Below, one piece after another: positions 23,403 through 37,432 of a stretch of 64,000 nt of DNA. The position numbers and the translations under genes were made by a program. How positions within the stretch are numbered: position 1 is the stretch's first letter; each line of letters begins with the position of its first letter. Under the pieces are notes generated by a model that was not told where the DNA came from, did not search any database, and saw nothing but the letters and a program-made list of their open reading frames with translations. This DNA comes from Siphonodentalium dalli (lineage: Eukaryota; Mollusca; Scaphopoda; Gadilida; Siphonodentaliidae), in contig CP136069.1 in NCBI GenBank assembly GCA_032622095.1, positions 171,856,394 to 171,920,393 of the forward strand. The letters run 5' to 3'.

Positions 23403-26400
23403 GTGAGCTGAAAATAAAATGAAACTTGGAAAGTTGAACATCATGTCTGGCAAATAACTGAATAACAGATGTATTCAGCTAACCTAGCTGAATTCAGCTA
23501 TATATTCTACTCTCTTTTTTTCGACATGGAGATGTCGATTATGTGTGAAAAACTGACAAAATAGCCTCATTTCGCTTATCATGTGCCATGATGTGGGCCT
23601 TTTTTTTTAGCGAAAAATCACGAGATTATTTTCAGTTAAGGAATTTTAAGTTTGGTATTCACTAATTCAGACTTTTTTATGGGATTCAATTAATTTAATA
23701 TTACAAAACTCGTCAAAAGTAGACAATATACCGACATCGTAAAAATAGACCGATAATATAACAATAACATGATTTTTTAGGGCATTATGGTTTATTAACG
23801 GCCCGGCAGGAATGATTAACAGCCCAAGGGCCTATTAGCGGCCTGTACCCAGATAGCAATAATATGTTGGCCCAACCGTTGGCTAAACGTTGGGTCATAC
23901 GGTTGGGCCAACGTAATTTTGCTCGTAGGCCCTACGTTGGGCCAACGTGTTGGGCCTACGTTGGGCCAACGTTGGCAAATCATAAACGTTGGGTCATACG
24001 GTTGGGCCAACGTAATTTTGCTCGTAGGCCCTACGTTGGGCCAACGTTGGCAAATCATAAGTTACGTTGGGCCAACCTATTTTTTATGGTTGGCTAAATT
24101 CACATTTAATAATGAATTGTGCTTAAAGGTACTCAACCCGATAAAACTCCTCTCAATTACTATTTCAATGGCTTCGGGGGTCGAGGAAGTCACACATCAA
24201 AGCTCAGATTTGTTAGATATCGATTTTAGAAATCTATTATTTTTCATTATCGGGAATACTATCTGGCCCAGAACTCAGTCAAAATTGCGTTAAAATTACC
24301 ACTTGATTTTAGAGTTATTCATCCTTGTCTGTTTGAATAGATTTGGAGTACACATCCAGAGCAGATTACGGCAGTTATTAGTACCCATCTCGAGAACATA
24401 ACAAATTTGAAAAATCTATATCTAATAACTCTGAGCTTTGTTTGATGGGTTCCTCGACTCGAATCAAATATTTTTTACCCCCAAAGCCAAATAAATAGTA
24501 ATATAGGACCCTCTGATCGGATTGTTGTTGTTGGAATCTGTTGAGATGGAGACCCTCTTTACGGGTTGAGTACCTTTAAGCGCAATTTATTGCGCTTAAG
24601 CGCATGCGCTTAAGCGCAATAATTGCGCTTAAGTGCAATCAATTGTGCTTAAGCGCAAATACCACATATTGTGCTTAAGCACAAATAGGGCATTTACGCT
24701 TAAGCGTAATGAATTGTGCTTAAGCGCAATTGATTGTGCTTAAGCGCAATTAATTGCACTTAAGCGCAATTAATTGCACTTAAGTGCAATTAATTGCACT
24801 TAAGCGTAATTGTAACTACTATCTAACCTACCCATAAACTTTTTGCATTACCTGGTGTATCACCTAGCAACACAACAGGAGTATTGGGCTAATTTTAACC
24901 TGTTTTAATTAGCCTGAGTACTCAACAGTCAACTGTGACTATGTGTTCAACAATGATAATACCTAATTACATATTATCAGCATCCTACATCCAAAGAATT
25001 GATGTCTCATTCCCGGAGCTCTAGTAATTTTTTATATGATGTTTTTTAATGTATTTTTGCACATATTTGGGCCATTAATACTATGGTCATATACCATAGC
25101 ATGCATGTGGTGTCACTGCATGAGGGCTTGCTTACCTCATATGGTTTACTTATTGAAATAAATCATGGAAAAAACACTATTTTCATATTATCGGCATCCC
25201 TGTCCCAAAAATGCTATCGCGAGTAGTCCCAACTAATATATACAGAAGATAATATAATGCTATCACGAGTCGCTCCAACCAAAACAGAAGGTAATACTAT
25301 TGCGAGTCAGCCATTTTTATAAAGAAGTCAGGCTAGCGCCCTACCCATCCAAACCAATGAAAACAAGAGGTGATATGTCAATAGGAGTTAAGGTTAAGTT
25401 ATGGATAAACCTATTTATTACCAGGGGTGTTTAGTTATATATAACCATGAATTGCGCTTAAGCGCAATTAATTGCACTTAAGCGCAATTGATTGCACTTA
25501 AGCGCAAATAATTGCGCTTAAGCACAATTAATTATTAAATGTGAATTTGGCGCCCCGAGGGCTGTTAATCATTCCAGAGAGCCGTAAATAAACCATAATG
25601 CCCTCAAAAATCATGTAATTACTATTATTACCACATATTTGGACATATAAAGGCAGTTCAGCTAAAGTGTCGTATACGGTACTTTAGCAGTTCGGCTAGA
25701 GTGCCGTATACGGTACTTTAGCAACCCGAACCGTACTTTAGCAGCCTGGCTAAAGTGCCGTATACGGTACTCTAGCTGCACTTTAGCAGTTTGGCTAGAG
25801 TGCCGTATACGGTACTCTAGCAGTTTGGCTAGAGTGCCATATACGGTACTCTAGCAGCCTGGCTAAAGTGCCTTATACGGTACTCTAGCCACAGCCTAAA
25901 ATATATGCCATATTACTGTACTGTGTGTTATTACATACCATTCGAAAGAGCTTCAAAACATTGTATTCTCAACTTATATGGTGTAATAAACTGTGAACAT
26001 GTTGTTTTTGTTGAGTTAGCGACTTGTTTTTGTCATCTGGATTGTAGTAAAAAGTGTATTATTTTCAACAGAGGGGATATAACTATATATCTTTAAGATA
26101 GAGTTGTTCCCCTTCCATTGAAAATAAATCTGTAGTTTGAATTCTGTTGCCTTCTGGGAGCCAAAATGGGGGAATCTTCATATGATTTCAGCTGTTTTCT
26201 ATTTCTCTTTGGGCATCTTCTGAGACACAGATATTTCAAATGGTGATGAATTATAGTATTTTAATGATTTAATCATAATTTATGGCATAGATTGTTATTA
26301 AAACCGAACATCAAGTCATTATAAAAAAATAATCGGTGACTCAAAAATTAAGCGGGCCTTAAGACTCAAGTTGTGTAACTTGTGGCATAACAAACCATTG

Positions 26401-29400
26401 CAGTATAGTTTACCTCCTTCACACGTCTGTGAGGTTCTGTATTTATTACACACCAGCAGTCAATGTTATTTGGTATCAAACAATTGTTTCTTTTATGTTT
26501 CCATGCTAGTTAGTCATCTACTCAGCACAATACCAGTTTGATCTTGTAAAAGCAGCTGATTTTCTGTAGAAATTCTATATTTTGGTTCTCGCAAAATTTT
26601 ATGAACATTAAGGCCTGAACGTGGAATTCTGTGATCTCACTGCTGAGTCAGCATGAGCTCCCATCAACTGCCGTCAGTTTCTTTATAGCCATATGGCAGT
26701 TTGCACTCCAAAATACACATACTGGTACTAATATTCGCTTTTTATGTTTACCCATTCCATAGTATGGTAAACATAGTGTCGACGTCCGGATTGACCACTC
26801 GTTTGCTGATTGCGATTGCCAATATGTGGGCTGTCATTGGCACAGAGTTTTCGCAAAATTTCAGGAATCTCCAGTCTGGCATTGAAATGTTAATATCTCA
26901 ATATCTATATTGCAGCTATGTTATTACAGTGTAGCAAATTATTTGGTGACGGAGAAAGGTTACAGCAGAGAGTTGCTGGATGATATTTATAAACATAGAG
27001 ATTTCTTGTGAGTATCTCAAAGATAGTGCTTGATTAACCTTTTACCCAACAGAAGGGCCCTGTGCCAATGCATTCTCTTATATATGCGAGTCGACCATAG
27101 GTCGCCTCGCATATATAAGAGAATGCATTGGCTTAACACATTAAAAATTATAAAATTGTTAAAGAATGTAAGAAAAAATGGTAAAAAGTGTTAAAAAAAG
27201 ATTTTTTTTAGGCCAATGCATTCTCTTATATATGCGAGGCGACCTATGGTCGACTCGCATATATAAGAGAATGCATTGGCACAGGGCATAACTGTAACTA
27301 TCACAATGTGGTCAAGGAGTCGGTTCCAATGATATCCATATTTGTATGGTTCTATTGAGACAGACCGAAGATATTTTAGGCTGTTGAAGCTTTATTTGGC
27401 CGGTTTTGGCCGGTTTGTTGGGTAAAGGGTTAACCCTATATTTATGCAATTAACCCTTTAATGACGGGAGCTGCGATGGTGCAGCATTATATATCCTGTG
27501 CCCGTGCATTCTCTTATATATGCGAGTCTCCCATAGCGAGCCTCACATATATAAGAGAATACATTGGCCTAACAATATTTACCTTGACCTTGTAAGCCAG
27601 TGCATTCTCTTTTATATGCGTGGCTCCCTAAGTTGTCAGGAGTTATGGTCCTTTTTTGCGCCATTTGTTTTGGTTTTTGTTTTCGGGGTGATAACATTAG
27701 TTTTGGATCTTCAGTCACCTTGAAACTTGGTACTTTGTGGTTTAGTCTCATAAGAGGCAGTGCGTAAGAATGTATTATGGAAGTCCCATAACTCTTGTCG
27801 AAGGTCCCATAAACTTGAAGTCCCATAACTACCATTTCTTTGGTCTAATCATGCATCCATCCATCTGATGTCTGTTCATGTCATAACTTGAACAGCAGTG
27901 CTCTGATCTCAATGAAATTTGGTATGGATGTTCACTACTATCAGGACATTCAATGGAGGGTTCAATCGTTTTGTTCGGGTTTTTCATTATAGAATTATTC
28001 ATCTTTGTTTATCTGAAAATGCTGATTTTTGGGTCCATCTGTCTGAATATATCAGTCACAGGTTATTGGTTTGCCCACACTAGGTGCTATGCCACAAGGG
28101 GGTATGCACTGGACGACAGTGCATCTTGTTCCAGTTTATTCAACATCCATTTTAAATGGAACTCAAACAAAACCAATAAATATTTTTGTTTTACACAAGC
28201 TGTAACTACTTTATCCTTACGTACCTTCTTACTAACAACAAGTAATAATGGGTTGACTTGTATTTCATTAGTGATGTGCTCTGCAGTTAAGAATTGAATA
28301 CTAGTATAATTGTTTTGCCCATGTCTGTCCTATTCTGAGAGTTATTATCAGTAACACATCATAATCTTGTTTGATGTAACCACTTTACATTTGATCATTT
28401 CATAATTATTTTATTTAATTTTTTTCCAGTAATAAAGGCCTCTTTATAGATGCATGCAAAGGAAATATCTTGAAATTATCGAATGATGGTAAGATAATAA
28501 GGTAAGTTCTTACTGCTGCGAAATGAATAAAACTTACATATTTTACACATGGCTACAGTAATGCCCTAAATAATCGACTCCTTAACCACAACAGAATTAT
28601 TGGTAACTTTTCAGGATTTAGTCGGAAATATGGCTTGTTGCCATTCATCGGAAAGCTCTCACTGAGAGCATTCCGATGAATGGCAACAAGCTGTATTCAT
28701 CATTTTTATCTGAAAATTTAGATTTTTTGTCCGTCTGCCGTCAGTCCAAGCAGAAGTCTCAAGCATAGGTTGTCAGATTCCCTCACTGAAACCTGGTATG
28801 GATGTTCACGACAATGACATTTAGAGGATTGTTCAGTCGCTTTGTTCTCGTTTTCCATTCTAGAGTTATTCATCTTTGTATATCTGGAAATGTAGAGTTT
28901 TTTTGTCTGTCTATCTGTGTTTCTTGATGAAATTTGGTATGGATGTTCATTATCACAACGCTTTCAACAAAATGTCAAATGGCTTTGTTTGCATTCTCCG
29001 TTTTAGAGTTATTCATCTTCGTTTAACCATAAATATTGATTTTTATTTGCCACTCTGCAATTTTTTGGCATGTATGGTCACTATAGTCTATAACGGCTTT
29101 CAATGAAGTGTTAACCACTGTTGTTTTCATTTTTTATTCTAGAGTTATTCTCCTTCCTTTATCTGGAAATGTTGATTTTTTTCCATCTGTGCAAATATCT
29201 CAGTCACAGGTCATCAAATCTCAATGAAATTTTGTATGAATGTTCACCATAATGGGGGGACTTCCAAATAAGTTTAAATTTTTTATGTTTGCATTCTTCA
29301 TTCTTGAGTTATTTCTCTTATTTCCATATTTCCGACTAAATCCTGAAAAATTACCCATAATTCTGCTGTGGTTAAAGAGTCGATTATTTAGGGCATTACT

Positions 29401-32400
29401 GTATATGATGATATTTTGTTGGTCCACATGAATGCTTCAACCAAGGGTCATCAGATCTAAATGGAATTGGGTGAGATATTCAATACAAGGACAGCTTTAA
29501 AAAAAAGGATCCGTTGATGTGATAAATAATGGTCATGGTCTTGTGACTTCTACTTCGGGATTATGCACCGGGCAACAGTCCAGCTCTTGTAATATCACAT
29601 ATGCGGGATAGCGTCACTAAATTCACCCTCTGGGGACCGCATTCTGCAAATAACAGACATACTTGATGATATAAGAGAACATCTCACCTAAGTTAGCATA
29701 GTATATAGCTACTCCATTGTTAAGCTGAATTGCTGTCAGATAAAGCTGAATTGCTGTCAGATAAAGCTTCTCTCCTTCGGCATATTTGTCTATATTTAGA
29801 TATCCGCATAAAACGACACTACATTTACGAAACTTTGATTTTTCGTTGTGCTTCGATGTGGATACAGCCAGGTCAAGGCTGGGATACTAGTGCTTAGTTT
29901 TTGTGGAACTGGTCGAACTTTAAATTTCCATCCACACACTCCACTATTTGAAGCAAACCAACTTCCTAACTCTGACTATAAGTTCCAACATCAACTGGAT
30001 ATTTAGGAATATACACGTCGTAGCTAAATGATAAAAGGATCCGTTGATGTGATAAAAAATGGTCATGGTCTTGTGACTTCTACTTCGGGATTATGCACCG
30101 GGCAACAGTCCAGCTCTTGTTTCGACTACAATCTAGACAGGTTTGGATGAAGAACTTCAAACATCAGGCACTGTAAGCTACCAGTGATGGTCAGATGATG
30201 CATGTAATCACCAGACGGTATCCCAAATCGAAAAGAGGATCATATCTATCAATAGATGAAAAAGTATGACAATGGAGTCCATCGCATGACTGAAAGTACA
30301 ATGTAGCTAACAGTGACTGGTCTTTGCATGATGTGAGATAATCTCTCAATCTAAACCTATCTAACAGCAATAGATCCTCAAATTTATGGTGAATTCATCG
30401 GCTTACCATAGTTTGTTGAATGAATGAAGACTAAGGTGTCAACAAGAGAAAATCAAAAGTTGATAAATGTAAAAATTCTCACATTATACTACATGACGTA
30501 ATGTAAGTGTTCAAAACAGCATTTGTAGAGCAAGTAGGAAAACTCTTTGTGTAGATTAGTGATGTGCGGTTTTTAAATTTCATTTCAGTTTTGGATTCAG
30601 TATGGTTTTTAGCTCACCTGAGACGAAGTCTCCGGTGGAGCTATAGTCATCACTCCTCGTCCGTCGTCCGTCGTCCGAATTGGTTCATATTTGGTGTGGA
30701 TGTTCCCTAGGTGACTCTCATTCAGATTTGTTCAAATGAGGTCACTGGGTCAAATAGTTGCGAAACCAGGGCCATAACTCTATTCCTCCATAGTAATTCT
30801 TACAACAACTTCTTGTCCATAACCATTGGGCCGATTTAGCTTATATTTGGTACTGAGGGACCTTGGGTGACTGGGAATCAGATTTGGTCACTGGGTCACT
30901 GGGTCAAATAGGGGCAGAGCCAGGGACATAACTCTAAAAACAAAAAAATTACATTTTTGCATTTTGATCATATTTGGTGTGGATGTTCCCTAGGTGACTG
31001 TAATTCAGATTTGTTCAAATGAGGTCACTGTGTCAAATAGTTGCGAACTATATTCCTCCTTGGTAATTCTTATAACGACTTCTTGTCTAGAACCATTATG
31101 CCGGTTTAGTTTATATTTGGTATGGGGGGTCATTGAATGACTGGGGTTCAGATTTGTTCAAATGGGGTCACTGGGTCAAATAGGGGTGGAGCCAGGGCCA
31201 TAATTCCCCAAAAAATAATAAAAAATTCAGGATCTCCTTGATCTATTTAACATAAAAAAAAAAAATTATCACCCTCCCCCCCCCCCACATGACCCAGAAC
31301 CCCACTCTGCCCCCAACCAACAGCATTCCACCCTATCTCATCTCCTAACTCACATGATCTCTCCCACCAGCAGATTAAGTCAATTGCATTAGCTACAGAC
31401 AGAGAGAGAGAGAGAGAGTTAATATAAATACACACACAGTCATCAATTGAGATGTTTATCAGGCTGACAGGTGTGAACTAATGCTTAGCTAGCACTCATG
31501 CCAGTGTGTGTTATTAAAATAAAATCAAAACAAATTATTGTTCTCTAATCTGAATTTAGTGTGTCTGGCATTAGCAGAATGAGGTCCCCAGAGGGTGAAT
31601 TTAGCACAGCAGTCTAGCATCACAAAATACACTAGCCAGGGTCCTCATTCTGCTTAGGCCTCATCTTCTGGGAAGTATATAGGCACTTAAATTGACATTT
31701 TTACTTACTTTTTCCCTTCTGTTTAGTTTCTATATCCCCTAATTTGTGAATATAAAATGCATAATTGAGGTGCCCACTGCCCAATGGGTGCACATCACCA
31801 ACTTTAACTGGAGAACTTCAATCTAATGCTATGTCTCCCATAGCAGTTGAGGCCTACACAGAATGAGGTCCCCAGAAGGTGAATTTGGTGATGCTAGCCC
31901 GCATTGCAGGATTGTGTCATTAAATTCACCCTTTGTGGACCTCATTCTGCAAATGTCAGACACTATGTTCAGGCTTGTCTGTTCGAATATTATGTTCTTA
32001 ACCACTAGTATCCAGTTGAACTCATTATACCCTGATTTTGCAAAGAAAACTTGGGGGGTATATTGGATTGAATTTGTCAGTCTCTATGTCAGACTGTTCT
32101 CCCATCCATCCATCTGTCATTATGTCTCTATCCGTCCATCAATTGTTTTCTTCTCCAGATACATATTAAAGACCAAATGGGTTTATATATTTAGGTGTGG
32201 ATGTCCCCCAGGTGACTCACATTCAGATTTGTTCAAATGAGTTCACCAGGTCAAATAGGTGAGAAGTCAGGGCCATAACTCTTTCCTTCCATAGTAATTC
32301 TTAAAACAATTTCTTCTCAAGAACCATCTGGACTATTTAGCTTATGTTTGGTATGGAGGGTCCTTCGGTGACTGGGGTTTAGATTTTTTCAGATTTGGGG

Positions 32401-35400
32401 TCATTTTAGGAAAATAAGTTCAGTTCAACTCTTAAAATCTAATGTCTGAAATTACCAAATGAATGGATCTCATAGATGGGGATTCACGTTTGTTCAAATA
32501 GGGGCGGAGATAAGAGATTTAATTATCAACTATATTCCTACCTGTGCTCCGGCGGAGCTATAGTCATCACTCCTCGTCCGTCCATCGTCTGTCCGTCCAT
32601 CCGTCCGACAACAATTATTTGAACATCCTCTCCTCTGGAACCATAAGACCAAATGGGTTCATATTTGGTGTGGATGTTCCCTAGGTGATTCTCATTCAGA
32701 TTTGTTCAAATGCGGTTACTGGGTCAAATAGTTGCGAAGCCAGGGCCATAACTCTTTCCCACCATAGTAATTCTTTTAAAACAAAAACAAAATTCTTTTA
32801 AACATCTTCTTCAGAACAATAAGACCGAATGGTTTCATATTTGGTGTGGATGTTCCCTAGGTGACTCACATTCAGATTTGTTCAAATGAGTTCACTTGAA
32901 ATAGTTGCGAAGCCAGGGCCATAACTCTTTCCCTCCATAGTATTCTTAAAGTGACTTCTTCTCAAATACCATCAGGCTATATGGGTTCATATTTGGTATG
33001 AAGGATCCTTGGGTGACTGGGGTTCAGATTTGTTCAAATCAGGTCACTGGGTCAAATGTGGGCCGGGCCAGGGACATAACTCCAAATTTTGTTTAGATTT
33101 AACTCTTTAGATATCTACTTCTTTTAAAGTGATTATGAAAAGTTCTGACTGTTGTGGTCTCCAGAGTCCCTGTCTTATCAGTCTTTGCAGTCTGGTGAGC
33201 GACCCCACAGTCATTGACTGTCTTGTTGTAGAAAAAACCAGGTTTTGGTTTTACTCAATACATCATTTGGCAATAGCTATATGCATAGAGCTGATGATAT
33301 AATACATGTATATGACATAATAATTCCAGCCATTTTCCAGTGATTTCTAAGTGACAATATGTGCCATTATTGCTCATATGACACCTAAATGTTCCAATTT
33401 GAAACTGCTAATGGTGGCAAATAACAGCTGAAGTCTTGTAAAAGTGACATATTGAAACTGGAAGAGTAGATTTTACAGAATATATCGGTTGCGGTTTGGT
33501 TTTTGAAATAAATCTAAAAGGAAACCGAAAAACCATAAAACCACACATTTATAGACTGCAGAAATTATGTGATATAGATATATTTCAGGGGTTCACATGG
33601 AACAAGGATGATGAGGAAGGAGGAGCTTCAGAATGTATATGGCGATGACCTTATATGGAAATATTCTGCTGAGTTCAAAGAAAAAGTTACCAACACGAGA
33701 AGTTTGTACTTTGATATTAGGATAATGCTCTATTTAGAGATGGCCTATCTCTTCCTACAGCAAGTTTTATATAGTTTACAGGCTATCTATATCTATATTT
33801 GCGAATGTCTGTCTGTCTGTCTGTCTGTGTTCTATAGAAATTCACAGGGGACCATCTAGATGATGCCAAAGGGGTCTACTAGGGGTAGCTTTTTACGAGA
33901 AAGATAATGGTCTAAAGTGACGCCGTTGTTGTCAGGGGCAGAAAAGGGGGAGGGGCAGAAAACAAATTTGTCGCCGATTGCCACCAAACTTATATATAAT
34001 CATTCCCATAATATGAGGAATCTAATGGCGTGGTTTAAATATGGCAAAAGTCGCGCCGTTCGCGTCAGGGGTGCCCGGAAGGGGGGTAGGCAGATTTTTT
34101 TTCTGTTGCCGATTGCCACCAAACTTACATATAATCATCCCCATGATATGAAGAATCCAACGGTGTGGTTTAAATATGTCAAAAGTGGCGTCATTTGAGT
34201 CAGGGATGAACGGAAGGGGAGAGGGGCACCAAAATTGATAAAACTAATTTTAGCGCCGATTTCCACCAAATTGATATATATTCTTCTTCATGATACTATG
34301 AATCTAATTGTGCGATTTAACAATGCCAAATTGTTGTTTTTGGATGAGATATTGGGAGGGGTGGCCACTAAATTTGATAATAAGTTGCCGATTGCCACCA
34401 CACTTATACAAAATCATCCCCATGTTATGAGGAGTCTAATTGTGTGGCTTTTATCTGTCAAATGTGGCCTCATTCGAGTCAGGGTTGCATTGAAAGGGAC
34501 AGGGGCACCAAAATTGATGCAAAAATATTTTTAGCGCCAATTTCCACCAAATTGATACACGTTCTTATCCTTCTTATCCATGATACGATGAATCTAATCG
34601 TGATTTAAAGACGCCATAGTGGTGCTGTTTGGGTGAGAGATGGAGAGGTGATGGATTGGCACCAAATTTGATAAAAAAAATTGTTTAGTTGCCGATTATC
34701 ACTAAACTTATAAACAATCATCTCCATGATATCAGGAGTGTAATCGTGTTGTTTAAGGATGTCACAAGTTGGGCCATTCGAGTCAGTGGTATATAGAGAT
34801 GAGAGGGACACAACAAATTATATTTATATGTTTAGTGCCGATTTCCACCAGATTGAGACATATTCTTCTCCGTGATACGAGGAATCTTATCGTGTGCCCT
34901 ATGGGTGAGAGATATGGGGACCTTAAATTTGATACGAATTTGTATACTCGCCAATTTTCACCAATTTCATATATATGCATCTCTAATCGCTAAAGAGTCT
35001 TAGTGTGTGTAGCTTGAGTCCGAAATAGGGACGGGAGGGTCACCAAAACTGATACAAAATATTTTTTGTACCAATTACCATCAAATTCAGACACGTTCTT
35101 CTCAAATGATACAAGAAATAAAATCGTGCTGTCTGTCTGTCTTTTTGTCTGTCTGTGTGCGTTCTATATATAACTTCACGCGGTACAATCGAGATGGCAC
35201 CAAGAAGTTCTAAGAGGGGTAACTTTTTACAAGGAAGATAATGGTGCGGGTTGAAATTTTCTAAAATGACGCTGTTGGTGGGAGGGGAAATTTAAAAAAT
35301 ATGGTGAAATAGTTTTGTCGCTGATTTCCACCAAACGAATACATAATCACTTTCGCAATATGGTGTTAAATCACAAATTTGGTGTCGTTTGCGTCACGGA

Positions 35401-37388
35401 TGGCGAGCGGATATGCACTATCATTGATAATATTGCTATTCGCCGATATCCACATATAAGTCACCAGGCCATCTCCATATCATTTTAAGTAATTGGGCAT
35501 TCACATTTCACAATCCCAACATATGGTGACCCACATAAATGGTAACACAAGACTTTTCAGGATCCTACCAATACTGACATCTGACAAGGGTTTTAGAACA
35601 GACTCATCGACTGACATAAACAACTCAAAATCTCGCTCTGTGCCTGGCACATGTAGCTGATATATTTGCGCAGCAACATTTCGTTTAAACTAAGAATATT
35701 TAGTCAATATATAGCACCTGGAAATTTCTTTGAAACATCTGTATCGTCATGGAGATATGATAGCCAGGTGTCCTCGATATCTTAGTCCAACCCACTAGAT
35801 TGATTGATACATCTCAATATGTAAAACCAAATTATCATCTTTTATCGAACTAATGTGTTTATGATGTTCATGTATCATATTATAATGTCTAATGTATACG
35901 CAGTTGTAAATAAATAAATACTTCATTATTGGTGGAACGGATTAATCGCAATAAACACAATGACAATTGACAAGGTGAGCCACTACTTATATTCCATGAC
36001 TGTAATAACCATATTTTGTGATGCTATTTGAATATACAATTTATGAGAAAAAGTATAACACTTTAAGCAAGAGCATTCTCTATTCCCAACAAATATCCAC
36101 AGCATACATTAACCTGGGCAACGCCGGGTAACCCTGCTAGTAAAATAATAAATATGTATCTGAGTCAGAATCAATTTGGGTCATTTTACGGCTCGCGGAA
36201 ATGTAAGGAGTGTAGTAAGGTGGAGAACTCTATCTCTATCTGAGATCGCCTGAAAGTTTCGTGATAATCATTCTAAAAAGAGTAATGAAAAAGTCGCAAC
36301 TGATTATCACATTATATAAGAAAATATTGCTATAAAATCAATATTAGTTGATAGAAGCGTTTCTGGACAGGTGCATCGACTCATTTATTATTTTATACCC
36401 CGGAAACTATATAAAACATATTTAAGAGATAGACCATCCTTAAACCCACTTTTATATATTATTCATGTTTCGAGGTTGACATCAGTATTACATGTACACA
36501 CAAATTCAGAGGCGGACTGGGCCAAGAAACCGGCCCGGGAAATTACTATAATACCGGCCCATCTGTTTGGGGGGGGGGGGGGGGGCGTCCACAGTCCACC
36601 TTGGAAAATTCCAACTGCACCCCCCCCCCCCCCCTTGAATCAGAATCAGACCAAATACATATTTTTGCATAATTCCATTTGCACCCCCCCCCCCCTTGAA
36701 TCAGATATGCAGACCAAATACATTTTTTTGCATAATTCCATTTGCACCTCTGGTCTAATATCATATATATTCATAAACCATGGTTCTATATATTCCCGGT
36801 ATGAGACCATTCAGATATTTTTACCTGAAAAATTGCATAAAATCTAACATCTAGCGGTCTAACCCCAGACAAATGCACACGGCTACGGACAAGAGACCAG
36901 GACACACCAGGCTGTTCATGGTTGTTCGGCCCGGGGTGAGAACATTTTGAAAACTAGACAAGAAAATCTCGAATCCGATAAACTAGACTGGCATCAACTG
37001 AAGCGTTCCTATTTTCTTGTAAATTTGAATTGGGGGAGGGGTGCGTAAGAATTTTTTTGGGATTTACAGCTGGGAGTTACCGTTAAAATCTTGAGATTAA
37101 TGGGGTCTTTACGTGGTGTTATATGATGCCGACAAGTTCATTTAATGTCAAAATTACGATTAGCCAATTCGGCTGGTTAAACAACACATGTGGCGGCCCA
37201 CGTCCGGAATTTTCCCGGTCTCCCGATCGGCCATGCAGTCCGCCTCTGCCCTCATGAATTTATGTGAGAAGAGTACCATCTTATTGGATACACGGCTGGT
37301 TAAACAACACATGTGGCGGCCCACGTCGGTTTTATTTGCCAATCAAATTGCGGTTTTATTTGCGGCCCAACCACAATTACCCCCCCCC

Positions 37389-37432
<44 letters not shown>

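Larger units (their letters stand above)
23768..25615. mobile_element. TIR element with minisatellite core (intron 1)
   Basis: TIRs of about 64 bp begin CATGATTTTT.AGGGCATTATGG and include GGAATGATTAACAGCCC (23768-23831 against 25552-25615). Inner inverted pieces 'aaattcacatttaataat' (24097) and 'attattaaatgtgaattt' (25532) extend the palindrome. Inside are a 'cgttgggccaacg' array, a TTAAGCGCAA array and a nested family E MITE. No transposase. The layout resembles the tandem-repeat-core 'pearl'-type elements described in bivalves. Confidence 0.75.
30558..33549. repeat. Composite repeat region with 'agctcacctgag' arrays
   Basis: Bracketed by 'gatgtgcggttttt' (30567) and a diverged complement around 33490-33548 (ccgaaaaaccataaaaccacac), possibly the TIRs of one large element. 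Inside are alternating units 'tttggtgtggatgttcccta' and 'agccagggccataactct' with subunits of about 130-150 bp, 'ggagctatagtcatcactcc' heads at about 30640 and 32555, and family D copies. Confidence 0.55.

Noticed and set aside
23864-24293. Overlapping ORFs on both strands with GPTLGQRW repeats
   Set aside because: Products of the palindromic cgttgggccaacg array, open on both strands because the unit is self-complementary.
25645-25890. CRISPR-like repetition of a 34-bp palindromic unit
   Set aside because: Units are directly adjacent without unique spacers, and the genome is eukaryotic. It is a minisatellite.
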